Source of the DNA: Paracentrotus lividus
Taxonomy: Eukaryota > Echinodermata > Echinoidea > Camarodonta > Echinidae
NCBI GenBank assembly: GCA_940671915.1
Contig: CALNVZ010003426.1
Coordinates: 277,398 to 341,397, forward strand
Direction of reading: 5' to 3'
DNA length: 64,000 bases
A program made the translations under genes and the position numbers. Below are positions 23,121 to 36,510 of this stretch, one piece after another. The notes under the pieces were generated by a model that was not told where the DNA came from, did no database searches, and saw nothing but the letters and a program-made list of their open reading frames with translations. Positions within the stretch are counted from its first letter, which is position 1; each line of letters begins with the position of its first letter.

Positions 23121-23779
23121 TTTTTTGGGCCGATCGAACGACCTTAACCTACCCCTATAGCTAATATATGATATGGTACTGTTCTTGAGGGCTGAAGGCA
23201 AACCAAACACCTAAACCGGCCCCCCCTTATTGCACGGCCAGTGATGTGAAAATTTGTTTATGTACCTTTTTGCTCGCCCAGCGTGACGTGCAAAAATTTT
23301 GATGTACCTTTTTGTCCAATTTTGCAGATTTCGAACCCTCCTATGAAAATCCTTGTTTCCGGGCCTGTAATTAATATAGATATGTTATGATTCGCATATC
23401 ATTTTCACCTCAAACTCTAGGCCAATTGTGGAATGGCACTTAGGGTGAAGTGTCTCCCATCTATGCTTAATAGCAGACTCAAGAGGGAATCATTTGGATT
23501 TAACACCAAATGTTGCTTCAGTAAATTTATAATTTATTGAAAGTACCGTTTGTATGGTTAGTTATTACTTTATTTGTTAGTACGTTCTAATAGGCCCTAC
23601 TGAATTAGTGTTCTTTATATTTATGTGTGTTTCAGAACAATATTACAATAAAATGAAACACCAAAGCATGAATTTATTACTGTTACATAGAAATAACTTC
23701 GATAAAAATGTTTATTTCCATATGTCTAAAGACTAAAGTATTATATGCAAATTACCTTCTCGTTTGCATAAAGTCCCAT

Positions 23780-24050
23780 TTGGACGTTTTAAAAACGTTC
23801 ATAAAACGTTCAATAAAATACGTCTCATTATAAGGTTTTAATCAAAACGTTTTGTGAACGTTTTGATTAAAAACGTTACATTTTGTGACGTCCAAAGAAC
23901 GTTTAAAAAACTTTTTTTTTAACCATTGGTTTTGGGGAAATCGAAAGTCCAATTTAGACGTTATATAAACGTTTTCTAAACGTTCATTTCAGACGAAGAC
24001 CTACCTGAATAAAACGTTTTTAAAACGTTCTGAAAACGTTCGGTGTTGCT
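23780..24050. repeat. AACGTTTT-rich repeat block, right
   Basis: Same word usage as 22480-22915, including AAACGTTTTTAAAACGTTC at about 24012. The about 860 bases between the blocks are not AACGTT-rich. Confidence 0.65.
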
Positions 24051-24924
24051 GGGCTGATGTCCAGATTTGGGGTTTTGATAGTTTAAACAAGATTTATCGT
24101 AATGTGCTAATTTCATTTTAAAAGCGGAAATGTAACAGAATAGAAGAATAACATAAATTATTAGATTGTGACAGACATGGGAAGGCTACGGCATAAGCAT
24201 GGTGGTTGATGAGCGGAGAAGAAAGAAACAAGTTGGTTTTTCATACAAATTGGATTATCTATATTATAGTGATTGTTGCCAGGGTATTAGGCAGAGGCGG
24301 CGGTGCCCCTTATTAGTATAAAAATGTGGTTTTATTAGCTTTTATAGAAAAGGGGCACTTTTTAGTCGTGAAAAGGGGCACTTTTAGGGTGAATGAAAAA
24401 GTGGGGGTCACGGTGATACATGTGACCCCTTTTAAAAGAGAAATGTATATTTGGAAGTTTAAGCGAAATATTAAGTGAGTATTCCACTCTTGTGTGAAAT
24501 CATTGGCTTTCTTGATAATGTTAATGTCTCTTTGCTCCCAGATCTTCACTTGAGCCCTCTGATGACAATTGGGGGTGGGGGGGGAGAGAGAGGGTGAACT
24601 GTAATCAAATATGTGGAGTAATGACGTTCCGGGGGGGGGGGGGGGCGGGGGTCAACGTCAAGACAAAAAAGTGCTATACCCATGCATGCGTGTCCCCTCA
24701 ACCTGAAAATGGACCCTAAACGTCTCATTGCATAAAGTCAAATTTGCACCCCTTTTCCACGTTAGACTGGAAAAACATACCCTAAATGGCATAAACACCG
24801 TAAAATTTTGACCCCAAAACACAGCGATTTCCCCTAAAAACACCCCTATTTTAAGGAAAGCGTCGACGCCGCCGAAAGGCTGAAAACAGACCCTTTTCGA
24901 CGCTTTTTGGGGACACGCATGCGT
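24051..24924. other. No gene seen before the gap
   Basis: Contains GGGGCACTTTT repeats (24350-24390) and G runs near 24575 and 24630. The start of SVIP was not recognised here. Confidence 0.5.
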
Positions 24925-25816
24925 NNNNNNNNNNNNNNNNNNNNNNNNNNNNNNNNNNNNNNNNNNNNNNNNNNNNNNNNNNNNNNNNNNNNNNNNNNNN
25001 NNNNNNNNNNNNNNNNNNNNNNNNNNNNNNNNNNNNNNNNNNNNNNNNNNNNNNNNNNNNNNNNNNNNNNNNNNNNNNNNNNNNNNNNNNNNNNNNNNNN
25101 NNNNNNNNNNNNNNNNNNNNNNNNNNNNNNNNNNNNNNNNNNNNNNNNNNNNNNNNNNNNNNNNNNNNNNNNNNNNNNNNNNNNNNNNNNNNNNNNNNNN
25201 NNNNNNNNNNNNNNNNNNNNNNNNNNNNNNNNNNNNNNNNNNNNNNNNNNNNNNNNNNNNNNNNNNNNNNNNNNNNNNNNNNNNNNNNNNNNNNNNNNNN
25301 NNNNNNNNNNNNNNNNNNNNNNNNNNNNNNNNNNNNNNNNNNNNNNNNNNNNNNNNNNNNNNNNNNNNNNNNNNNNNNNNNNNNNNNNNNNNNNNNNNNN
25401 NNNNNNNNNNNNNNNNNNNNNNNNNNNNNNNNNNNNNNNNNNNNNNNNNNNNNNNNNNNNNNNNNNNNNNNNNNNNNNNNNNNNNNNNNNNNNNNNNNNN
25501 NNNNNNNNNNNNNNNNNNNNNNNNNNNNNNNNNNNNNNNNNNNNNNNNNNNNNNNNNNNNNNNNNNNNNNNNNNNNNNNNNNNNNNNNNNNNNNNNNNNN
25601 NNNNNNNNNNNNNNNNNNNNNNNNNNNNNNNNNNNNNNNNNNNNNNNNNNNNNNNNNNNNNNNNNNNNNNNNNNNNNNNNNNNNNNNNNNNNNNNNNNNN
25701 NNNNNNNNNNNNNNNNNNNNNNNNNNNNNNNNNNNNNNNNNNNNNNNNNNNNNNNNNNNNNNNNNNNNNNNNNNNNNNNNNNNNNNNNNNNNNNNNNNNN
25801 NNNNNNNNNNNNNNNN
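24925..25816. other. Assembly gap of 892 N
   Basis: All bases are N. The missing first exon of SVIP is most likely here. Long open frames reported through this stretch have no meaning. Confidence 0.99.
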
Positions 25817-26139
25817 GTGAAGGACTTCACACTCACATCCATCCAGCTCCAGATTCCAGTGTCATTGACATTGTCAAGTATCATTAACTTATCCTTATAG
25901 TTATCAAAATCATATCCTAATTAGTTCCTTTATATATCTACATAAATGATCTACATTTGATTCTTGCATTGGTTAATTAATCACAGAGAATCAATCGCTC
26001 AAATTCCAAAATTGAAAATTGAGAATAAGCAATGATTAGAGTTGAGAATGAGATATCAAACGTCAAATTTCAAAATAATCACTGAATAATTAAGGACCTT
26101 TATTGAGGAATCATTCTCTCTATCTTTTATTTTCCTCAG

Positions 26140-26190
26140 GAAACAAAGCGTAGACAGCAAGCAGAAGCAGCACAGAAAAGACTAACAGAG
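26140..26190 (+). CDS. SVIP: SVIP exon with VCP-interacting motif
   Basis: Seventeen codons, ETKRRQQAEAAQKRLTE, between acceptor TTTTCCTCAG and donor GTAATA. Carries the Arg-x5-Ala-Ala-x2-Arg p97-binding pattern. Confidence 0.88.
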
Positions 26191-27361
26191 GTAATATGAG
26201 GATATATGAATATGAGGAGCCAGTGAATTAAATTAAACCAAGCTAAAGGACAACATGAGTGTAGCAACTTCAATTTGGGCAAACTCAGAATGTGCAAGTC
26301 TTCAGATTTTGGCAGTCTTAGGGCTGCTGAACTTCCAAAATCAGGGGTCTTAAAATTGTGTACTCTTTATCGGCAAGTGCTTGCTAGCTATGCCGGGATT
26401 CCTTTTTTGATTGTCAACTGTTTTCTCATATTTTCTACAAATTTAACTCTCTTCGTATACCCTTTCAAATTAGATATGTAGAAAATTTGTATGACAAGTA
26501 CAGCCGGAAGTAGTAAAATTTGTAAATAATGAATGAAGACAGTGGACATTAAAAAAGTATTATGCCATTGTTAGCAAGCCCTTGCCCATAGGGGCAAAAA
26601 GTTTGAAGACTTCCAAATTCTAAGTTTTCCGTAATTGACTTGAATATGAAAAGACATGAGTACCAGCCTGTTTGAATAAATGTGTTTACTACAGAATAAC
26701 ATAAAACATTTAGCATTAGATTAAATTAAATTCAATTCAATTTGGTTTTTCTAAAAGAATCTGTTCAAAAAGTCTGGGGACTAACAATGAGAGTTAACAA
26801 GAATAAAAACATTTAAAGTTGTTACAAAAATAAATCAAGTAACACAAAGTCATAAAAATTCTTACATAGAATACATTTAATTTGTCAGGGAATAGATGAT
26901 TATCCAAATTCTGTCGACAACTTGACTTAATTAAAGAACAAGAAATATTTGTCAACCACTATTTTTTTTTATATGATATATAGTCCTACAAGAAAATTAT
27001 ATGAAGGCCAGAAAACTCTTCTGCAAAATATAGTAAAGAACAAATTTACGCCCCTCCCTCTGCCCTTTAGAAAAAAATATCTACCCCATAAATTTTGTAT
27101 TGTCGAATGTATTTTTTTTTTCATTCATACCCTATAAATGTTCAAATAAGATTATGAATACGTTTACATTGTTGTCATCACTCAACTTTGTTTTCGTCTA
27201 TTATTGTAGCAAGAGAGCAGAGGACTGAAGGACCCTCAAGGAGTGAAGAGAAAACAGCAGCAGAAAGAAGAAGCTGAAAGAAAAGCAGCTAAAATGGAGG
27301 ACACAGGAGGAGAAGGAGGGCTAAGGGTAATAATACATTTGAACCGCTCTCTCTTTCTCTA

Positions 27362-27409
<48 letters not shown>

Positions 27410-27763
27410 TTTCACTTTCTCTGTCTATATATATAGTCCTGAATAAACAGTTTGGATAAACGTATATAACAAGCTATTTCTCGTGTAAAATTGAAATTCA
27501 TTTAATTTGATTTGTATTGTTTATTGACGACTGATTCAACCTTGATACAACTCAATTTTTCAGTGGATATTTGATAGCATTATGTACTCTCACTTCAAAT
27601 AATAACACAATTTCTGGTATCCTAGTGTAAGAATTGTTACCCCTCTTTTGGAAATACCCAAACTGCTCTATAAAGTCATGCGAAAGTTCTCAATAATTTG
27701 AAATCAGCTAAAATATTTTGTTCTTTTGTTTGTTTTTTCTTCCAGTGGCAAGTTTCATCGTAA
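26140..27763 (+). CDS. SVIP: Small VCP/p97-interacting protein (SVIP), 5' exon missing
   Basis: Exons are 26140-26190, 27210-27326 and 27746-27763 (stop TAA), all phase 0 with GT/AG sites, giving 61 residues. The segment KRRQQAEAAQKR fits the VCP-interacting motif pattern R-x5-AA-x2-R. The ending EGGLRWQVSS corresponds to EGGLRWTVS in human SVIP, and ESRGLKDPQGVKRK matches the middle of the human protein. Family knowledge: SVIP is a small myristoylated membrane-anchored inhibitor of ER-associated degradation that binds p97/VCP. The N-terminal exon with Met-Gly and the lipid anchor was not found and is probably within the assembly gap at 24925-25816. Total length would be near the human 77 residues. 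Confidence 0.88.
27210..27326 (+). CDS. SVIP: SVIP middle exon
   Basis: Thirty-nine codons beginning QESRGLKDPQGVKRK, then a Lys/Glu-rich helix and EGGLR at the end. Acceptor TTATTGTAG, donor GTAATA. A (CT)n tract follows at 27340-27425. Confidence 0.88.
27746..27763 (+). CDS. SVIP: SVIP last coding exon
   Basis: Encodes WQVSS and a TAA stop after acceptor TTTTTTCTTCCAG. The very short coding part is typical for the end of this family (human ends WTVS). AATAAA hexamers at 28172 and 29956 are possible polyadenylation signals. Confidence 0.82.
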   Translation, partial: WQVSS

Positions 27764-27849
27764 CAGGACATATTGATCAGGTTCATCCTCATGGAATTCA
27801 ACCAAGCTACTTTAAAAAAAAAAAACTGTTGATTGTTGGATTAATATGT

Positions 27850-28069
27850 CCTGGGGGGTGTTTCACAAAGAGTTAAGTAGACTTAAAGTTGCACTTAACT
27901 TCTACGTGCATCTTCTTTTATAACGCGCAATTTAATTGATAGATTTCACAATGGAGCGCATCCCCTGAGCATGGTCAATCCAATGAGGTGATGCGCAATA
28001 TAACGCACGAAGCAAACGATTTAAGTGCGATTTTTAAGTCCACTTAACTCTTTGTGAAACACCCCCAGG
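27850..28069. mobile_element. MITE-like element, GTTTCACAAAGAGTTAAGT type, 220 bp
   Basis: Left arm GGGGGGTGTTTCACAAAGAG then TTAAGTAGACTTAAA; right arm TTTAAGTCCACTTAACTCTT then TGTGAAACACCCCC. It lies in the probable 3' untranslated region of SVIP. Confidence 0.88.
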
Positions 28070-30660
28070 TATAAAAGGGTGAATGAAGTCTTTATTTCAT
28101 ATCCTTGTTGGAAAGCAGAATCAAGCTCCGTATCATTCCAGAGATCATAATATCTGTCGTACCCAGATCCTAATAAAACAAGGAAGCCTTCATACTTCAA
28201 GTTATTGATATCATAAACACTAGCTCCATCTGCCCTGAAGAAATCTTTATATGTTTTTATATAGACCTAGTCTATGGTGCAAATTAGGTTCACAGTATTA
28301 TGGGAAGTTATGGCTGCCCATGATAGCATGACAACAAGATTATATCTAAAAAATAGCCCCCCCCCCCCCCCCCCCCCCCCACTACCCAAACATAATTAGA
28401 AAATTTCTGTAGATCATAGTAACATGGCATTTTCTCTATGTGGCTTCCGTGCAGAATACTATTTTGAATATAAAAGTTGACCTTTCAAAGGAACCTCTCA
28501 GAAAAATGGAGGATCCACCTTTTTTTCTCTTCTCAATATGCCTTGTTCACCTTAACTTTGTCAAATAAGATTGCAATGAACAGGATTTTTTTCTTCCCCC
28601 TTCTATGTGAGCCTAAGATATAAATAGGACTGATTATGCCTTGTCCATGTTTAAGCATGGGCCACATATACATGTACATGTACCTTTACCCCATATTTGG
28701 GCTTTTAAAACATATGCAAGATTTTGTATTCCTTTTCATTTTGGTAAACCTTTCCCAGCTATTCATTTATTTTTCTTGCCTATATTTATTTTTATTTTAC
28801 TAGAAAATGAAAATGCCCCTGATTATTTTGCTGTTAATCCTGTAATAATCAGATGAATCTTTGGTGAAATAATTAGTGCCCTGTGAGCACCAGATGTTTT
28901 TGGAGAACACAATGATTGTTATGGCCAATGGTAAATTGGTAAGCCCTAGATTGAAGTCTGTGTTCATATCAGACAATAAGAGTCCCTTTACATATATATT
29001 AAAAAGAATCACAAAACAAACAAAGAATATTATTATTAGTTTTCATGAATATCAATACATGTAGATCAACATTTCTAACCCAAGATCAATATTCTAGATC
29101 AAGAGGTACACCATATCTTCTGGCATGGAGTAAAAAAACTGAACATAATTCAGGTTAATATTGCATTCTTATACAATTTCAATGTATTTCAAGTTTCAAT
29201 GTATTCTAAATAATTATATGAAAATTAATTTTATGGATGTCTACTGTCTACATGTATATTTATTATATTTCTATCGAATTTTAAAACTTTATGTGGTGGA
29301 TTAAATATTTCCAAATTATTTATGGTTGGTGACTTAGCATGTATCTATTATGCCTTTGATATTTTTTTTTTGTCAGATGTGGACAAGGGTAAGAATATAA
29401 ATAATTTATGAGGTCTGCATGCATGTACATTTGAGTCACTTAAAATGTATCGCTTAAGCAGCATTTGCTACTTTCACAAATGTTCTTTTTCAAAACTTGC
29501 TTTATTCAAATATTTTACAGGGGATGATAGCCCCATCATATATCTATTTCATTGCTATGCAAGTGTTGATTAATATCTTGCACACATCAAACTTGTTTAG
29601 ATATGATGCCTTAAACCTGGTGTATAGTTTTGGTAACAAAAAAGGAATTGGCACAAAACCGATCAAATGTGGTTACATGTTGTCCACATTGCACTAAAAG
29701 ATATGTGTGAGAGATCTTGTGACATTCCTCTCATTATTTCGGATGAATTTCATTGAAAATGTTTGAATGAAGCGTAATTTAACTGCCGTTTAGACCTCTG
29801 CTGAGACGTTCGCACGCCGGAGGTTACGATGTGAATTAGTGCGAAGATCTGTGTGTAACACCCACACAAGAGAATCCCCATTGGTTTTCCATGTGAGCGC
29901 TAACCCGAGACGGGTCCCCGTCTTATCTTTTTTGTACAGTGTACTTATATTATGAAATAAAGACACTAAAACGAGATTTAAAGTACTATAATTTGCTTTA
30001 TTATTGTTATTGGATTCAATCTTTCATAATTTATCTAAATGTGAATCCAAATCAATTTTTTCTTTCTCCTGAAACTATACACCAGCTTTAAGGCTCCATG
30101 AAATACCAATTAAGGCAAAACTTACGAGTACTTGTGAACAAGGTTGAAGATGAAATTAGATATACACAATGTAGTTTGACAAATGGCATGGTAAAGTCTA
30201 AATGAGTGTATTTTTGTACTTTTACAGTTTAATATGTTAAGTATGGTGTTTTGTATTTATTTAGTTTATAGATGTAGGGTGTATGTATGTCGGCCTTCTA
30301 GTAAAATTAGATATTTTAAATCGAACATTTAATCAAGAACAAAAGAGTTATGGCTTTAAATTTAAGTTTACAATTACGTAATCAGTGTGAAGGAAAACTT
30401 TAAAGGGTACGCTAAGTGTATCTTTCGTATAGAGCAACAACAATACTTGCCATTATAATCAATTATACATTGTAAACACATGAACTACGATTTGCAACAC
30501 CGAAGAACATCATTTCATTTTTGGGACAACATTTAAAAATGATATTAAAATGTAGGGGACAAATCTGTCTTGTGCTACATGAAAATGACATAGAAATCAT
30601 TACTGCTGATGTAATATACGTGTACTAGCCACTGTTACTGCTTTTGTAATATTTTGATAA
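28070..30660. other. Intergenic or SVIP 3' region, no coding gene seen
   Basis: AT-rich. A C run at 28358-28380; AATAAA hexamers at 28172 and 29956 could end SVIP transcripts. The stretch 29790-29960 is less AT-rich and ends in TATGAAATAAAGACAC. No open frame of interest. Confidence 0.45.
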
Positions 30661-30662
30661 CC

Positions 30663-31058
30663 ATCAATTCGGTGGATTCACAATACGATGCCCCACCTAT
30701 CGGTTGCAGCGGACAGGCAATTTTCTAACTTCGGGGTCGACACTGCAGGCTAGGCGCAGCGCACACAACTGTGTGGGTTTGCTTCTGCCTTTTAAAAGTG
30801 GCGGACCCAGCTGTTTCTCGGTGAATGCGGTTCGACGAACTACACTAATATTTGACTGATCTTGGCATACCGGCCAGCGCAGCATAATAATTGCATTTTA
30901 TCATAATTATTTATTATGCAAATATGCAGTGCAGTACGCGTACGAACCGTACAGAGATTAATTTCGATGTCGACTTTTTCCCATGGGGCATTGCGAATTT
31001 TGGCCTGTCCGCTACAATTGATAGGTGGTGCACCGTATTGTGAATCCACCGAATTGAT
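30663..31058. mobile_element. Inverted-repeat element with about 55-bp arms
   Basis: Left end ATCAATTCGGTGGATTCACA continues TACGATGCCCCACCTATC. The right end is its inverted complement (GATAGGTGGTGCACCGTATT then GAATCCACCGAATTGAT). The interior is moderately GC-rich. No transposase. Confidence 0.88.
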
Positions 31059-31690
31059 ATACAATGTAGGTGTTACATAGAGAAAATTTGTTTTTGTTGA
31101 AATGAAAAACAATGTACCAGTACATTATGTTGAAAATTTATTGATGTACACATAAATGGATAAAGCATTATATTTGTACGTGCAATTAGCTGTGTAAAAG
31201 TCTGATTACTTTGCGTGTGCATTAAAACCAATCTTGGATACTAAATTACATTTAGTGTGTGATGAATGCATTGAAGGTACTACATGTATGTATGATGTGA
31301 ACATGTGTACAACTTTAAGACAAAGTCCAAGATATAGAAAATGAGTTTGTTTTGTATGATTATAATCCATGGATAAATTTAGATTGTATCTCGACAATAG
31401 GCCTGTAATGTCATGGTCTCCTTAATTTTTTTTAAAAAGATTAACAAGCATGAACACCTATTCTCAGTATTTGTAAAGGGAAGCTAATGAAGTTTTCCAA
31501 GTCCATTATAGTCAAATGATATACTGTAGTCTCTTACTCAATATCACACTTTCTTTTACAAACTATAGGCCTATAACTTTAGAAATTAGTTGGATTGATT
31601 TTATCACCAAAAGCAAATTGTTGTTAAACCTTTTCCCTTCATTTAAAGTGAGAATGAAAGCAAGAGAGAGAGGTACATAACAAGAAAGAG

Positions 31691-31734
<44 letters not shown>

Positions 31735-34700
31735 TAAGAGAGAGAGAGAGAGAGTTTGTGTGTGAGAATAAGAGAAAGAGAGAAATTTGAAGAGGAAGAA
31801 ATTGAATTTTTTAAAGATAAAAACCTCATTTTAAGAATCTTTACTTATCCTGTCTCCTGGTTGGTTGAAATTGCATATTTCTGTAGGAAAGGTATTGTAA
31901 AAACTTCCTGCATGTACGTGGTAGCGGTAATATGCATGTACATGTATGCATATCTTTTGTATGATTTGCATTGCCTGTTTTTGATGATAATCCAAAGTTG
32001 TGGATAAAATTTGATTTGATTTATACTGGAGGAAAAAAACGGTACATTTGACTTAGAATTTTTCTATGAAATCCATTGTACAGAGTTGCACACTGCATAT
32101 ACATTTACAACCTGTTGTGATCACTGCAAAACGTGTATAATCTATGGGTCCTTAATTTTGAGAAAGTGCGCAAACATGTAGAGAAACCTTAAGTGATGTG
32201 GGACTTAAAGCTGCACACTACACATGGATATAAATACCCATATTAGTTTTGCTTTGTTTCTGGGTTGATTATAATTGTTGATGATTTTTTTTTTATGTAA
32301 GTGTTTCCATCTGGTATCTAAATACGTCCCTTGTTTTATTAAAATAATGATTGTTTTATGTTAGGTTTCTACAAAAATATATTGACTGCTTAGTGCTTTT
32401 AATTTATGAGTCATTTTCTAGGGCTCTTGGGGACCTCACAACCAGTTTATGAGGTCCTCTCGATACCTACAAACGACCATCTCTTGAAGCAGTCAATATG
32501 ATTTTTATTTGCAATTGCTGCTATAATTACTAGCAGTAAAAAACAAAACATTTTTGTAAGGTTGTTTATGTCACAACTGATTTTAGAAACTATTGAAGCA
32601 TTTAAAAAAAAAAAAAAATTCATGACAAAGTTATTGATATGCATCCATGTCAATTTTTATTCATATAAAACTTATTTGTCCAAGTGAACGTCATACGTTT
32701 TCATTATCAAATTAATGCAAATTCTTCATTTTCATTTGAATTATCCTTTAAAAGAGGAAGAGTACATAAAATCGTGCACTTCTTTTTTCTTGAAAATAGA
32801 AATGCATACAATTATTTGGTCGATGGTTGTTACGACTCTATAGTTATATTTATATAAATTGCCAAACATACATGTATCATCAGAAAGTCTTTTTGAGTAC
32901 AAGATTTTCTTCAAAAGCTGAACACGCAAAAAGCAGGAATACATTGTACAACACTTAGTGCTAAAAATAAATCAATCCCATTGTACAGTTACATTGTATG
33001 ATCATCTACCTAAAATATACAATTTCCCAAACTCCCTCACCATTTTGTTACTTGTATGAAAATTAGATAAAATATTTATGATAAAATTGCACATTATAAC
33101 ATGAAATACAATCAATCCAATAACATCACACCAACGAACAGTAGAAATCCCATATTATGTACATTTACATGCTATTTTGTCTTGGTAATTGTTACAATAC
33201 ATGTATATAAATTATTTCACGATAAAATAATATAATGTTCTGCCATCTGGACAGTGCATTTGACCCACATAATCTTTTCAACAGAATGGTATCCAGAGCA
33301 AATGCTGCTTCAAGGAAACGTGAGATCGGCAACAATTAATTCAATATGATCAAAAGAAAAAGAAATATCTGATAATACTAGAATAAGGCTTGTTTTTCTT
33401 TTGTAAGCTGCTTCATTGAAAATTGTTCATAAATCAATTCATATCTGTCAAAATATAAAAATCAGTCACAATCATTCTCTGCAAGTCTTTTTTTTATAGA
33501 ACAATACATGTAGTACAAATGCTTGTTGGTAATGTTAATAATAATCCTAATACTTTTGATACTCTAAAACAAAAGTCATGGCAACTAGTGAAGTTACAAT
33601 GTACATGGAGTCAACAGAAGTTATTGATTTCATAATTACATGATTGAGTTTTTTCAATAAGAAAAATAATGGGTGTTGGACGACAATGTTGTCGCTTGTC
33701 ATTTCACGAATTATTGCAGAAACATTAAGAACTTATCCAAGCTTAAACGAAGGCTACACTCTAAAAAGAAATATTGAAGGAAACAAAGTACGTTCACACA
33801 CACACAACAGAACATCTACATGCCATTTCAATATTCAATATAAAGTACATACATGTTCAAAAAGAGTTAGATACACATGTGTTACAAACAAAGGGTACAG
33901 TGTCAAAATCATAACTCGAGAGAAATCATTGTTATTGAAATAAATATTGAAATATTCATAAAATCACTACAAATCTATGCAAACATTTCAAACAATTGCA
34001 TTGCTGGACTTTGCCAAATCTACTGGTAACATCAGTTGGTACCCTTATTGTGGCATGGTGACATCATGTTAAGTCTTTGACTGGCAAATCCTGACATAAT
34101 GTGTGTTTCAACATGAGTATGACCACATCCCTCCTGCATGCCTGAAGAAATGTCCATCTGGCTCTATGCATTTGACACACCCTCTCCTGTGATAACTCCA
34201 CATTTATTAAAGCTACATGTACAGCAAGACATTTTTTAGTGAAGTCACAATGATGTCATACACATTAGAAAGTCAACAAAATCATATTCCCTGAGGGCTA
34301 TTAATGCTAATATCAGTACTGTCCTCTTTTGGATGATTTTGGCGAAATATCATTGACAAGATGAGAAAACAGACATATATGTACGAATTACAAAAAGATT
34401 ATGCTCCAACAAAATTCTAAAATACAAATGGCTCAGGATGGATTCTGAATATCAGTATAGAGTTCTTAATAGAATTTATAATCTCCTCACTACCAAAACA
34501 CATTTACATTTTTGCAGGAGAAATAGGCAATTGTATCAACTATATAAGGTACTTTACTTATTTACTAGGTGATAACCAGTATGATTCCAATTTTAAAGGT
34601 AAAAAAAGTCCAATAAACATATTTCATACTTTCACATCAAATAACTCAATTGGAGTCTAAAAGTCTCTATATCAAACCATATTTCAAAATAGTTTCACTT

Positions 34701-35689
34701 TATATATAAACATTAAAATGGTAAATTAAATATTAATTGCATCATTGAAAATGAAAATAACTAAACATGTTTGTAAATGTGCATAAATTCAACCGCTTAC
34801 AATATGTACATTGTAGCAGTGCAAGATTGACAAGTAAATCTAATAGTACCCTTTAGAATGAAAAGTTAGTCTATCTTCAACAAAGTAGGCAATTTATATT
34901 CCTGATAAACTAAAACCCTGTAAACAGAAATAGATTAATCTCCCATTTGGTACTTTCTTCAAGTAAAATGAGATGCATCAACCCCTATAAGAAGAGACTC
35001 CACCACAAAGGAGTATTGAGTATTGCAAGGTGGGAGTGGATTTCACGGTTCTTTTGGTTGCCACCGTTAGATGTGTGTCAGGCAATATCAATTTATACTC
35101 AAAATTAAGATTATTATCACGGCAGGGCTGTAAAATAAATTGAACAGCCTTCGGATGAGAGATAAAAGCTCCCTATAAAATCAATCCCTAAAGAAGAGAC
35201 TCCACCACAAGGAGTATTGAATATTGCAAGATGGGAGTGGATTTTATGGTTCTTTTGGTTGCCACTCTAAGACGTGTGTCAGGCAATATCAATTTATACT
35301 CAAAATTAAGACTCACTATTATCACACCAGGGCCGTAAAATAAATCGAACAGCCTTCGGACGAGAGATAAAAGCTTTTATCGTCTCAATTGGATTAGCAC
35401 ATGATAAAAGATCAAGGCGATTTGATTTACTACAATGACAATGGGGATGACTTAAAAGCATCTTCGTTGCCTAGGTAACATGTCAACTTTAATATGCCAG
35501 TCAACATTCAAACGTAGCAGAACAAAAAACTTTAATTTCATCTACATGTATACTCGAATGAATATAGGCTTGTTGAAGCCAAAATTTCATAAGTGCTCAG
35601 TTGGGATGCCACTAGGAAGATAATTTCATGAGTCCAGTGGTTGCCATGGCAATAGATGTCAGTCACCAAGATTGACACTCCTCCTTGTT
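31059..35689 (-). other. ACC 3' untranslated region and intergenic sequence
   Basis: No coding exon seen. A (GA)n tract lies at 31690-31790. A 13-base inverted pair (ATATTGACTGCTT and AAGCAGTCAATAT) bounds 32379-32499. The part nearest 35689 belongs to the ACC 3' untranslated region, whose end could not be fixed. A minus-strand AATAAA exists near 34200 and would give about 1.5 kb. Confidence 0.45.
34986..35390. repeat. Tandem duplication, about 202-bp period, two copies
   Basis: GAAGAGACTCCACCACAA begins at 34991 and 35193. Both copies continue through GTGTGTCAGGCAATATCAAT and ACAGCCTTCGGA. It probably lies in the ACC 3' untranslated region. Confidence 0.92.
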
Positions 35690-35813
35690 TCAGTTGGACT
35701 TGTGCTCGATGGAAGATAGGATTCTGGATGCCTCAGTGCGTTGACTGGATGTCATCTGCTGTGAGATGTGGATGATGGAATCCAAGGCCACGTCCGGGTT
35801 CTCTTTGATCAGT
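35690..35813 (-). CDS. ACACA: ACC last coding exon
   Basis: Encodes [40 protein letters not shown] and a TGA stop at 35690. Matches the human C-terminus ([31 protein letters not shown]) closely in length and sequence. The 3' untranslated region extends leftward. Confidence 0.95.
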
Positions 35814-36476
35814 CTATGAAAGATGGGAAATGAGGTAGAAAATTATGTTGTTTATGATTGTTTATTCCTCATAATGGAGATTTTTTTTTTTTGGTAACAA
35901 CACAAGTCCACAGCTTTTGAACTAGAGGTATATGTGACTTGATCATCAAGTGAAATGGATTTGTATAATCATCATAATTCATTTTATATTTATCATCATC
36001 ATTTTCATTTTCATGTACATTGTACATTCACAACCAATGCCTGGACACAAAAAGCATAATCATCATTTAAAATGTCACTAGCAATGACATCATCATTGTC
36101 ATCCTTGTCATCATCAATCTATAATAATCCCCATAACTATCAACACCATATCCTCATTCTCACAACCACTAATTCCTCAACCGACATCTTCATCTTTTAT
36201 CTTCTCTAGACTCCATTTCCATGATGCTATCGCTCTTCACTGACTTGATGTTCTGCTCCAAGAGTAATAGACACCATCACCATCCTCACTTCCATAACCA
36301 CCGCACGTTCATCCTCACTATCCTCATCACCATAACCATCATCATCACCACCATTTTCCTTATCACCCTCAGTGTCATCATCATCATCATCATCAATAAT
36401 ATCACTATTATCATTAGCGCCAAAATTACACCATCATCATCATATTCATCATTCCCCTCCTCTTCCTCCTCCAACC

Positions 36477-36510
<34 letters not shown>

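Noticed and set aside
24658-25884. Open frames of 326-408 codons
   Set aside because: They run through the N gap and have no meaning.
31563-31829. 88-codon Ser/Leu-rich frame
   Set aside because: Produced by a (GA)n tract on the opposite strand.
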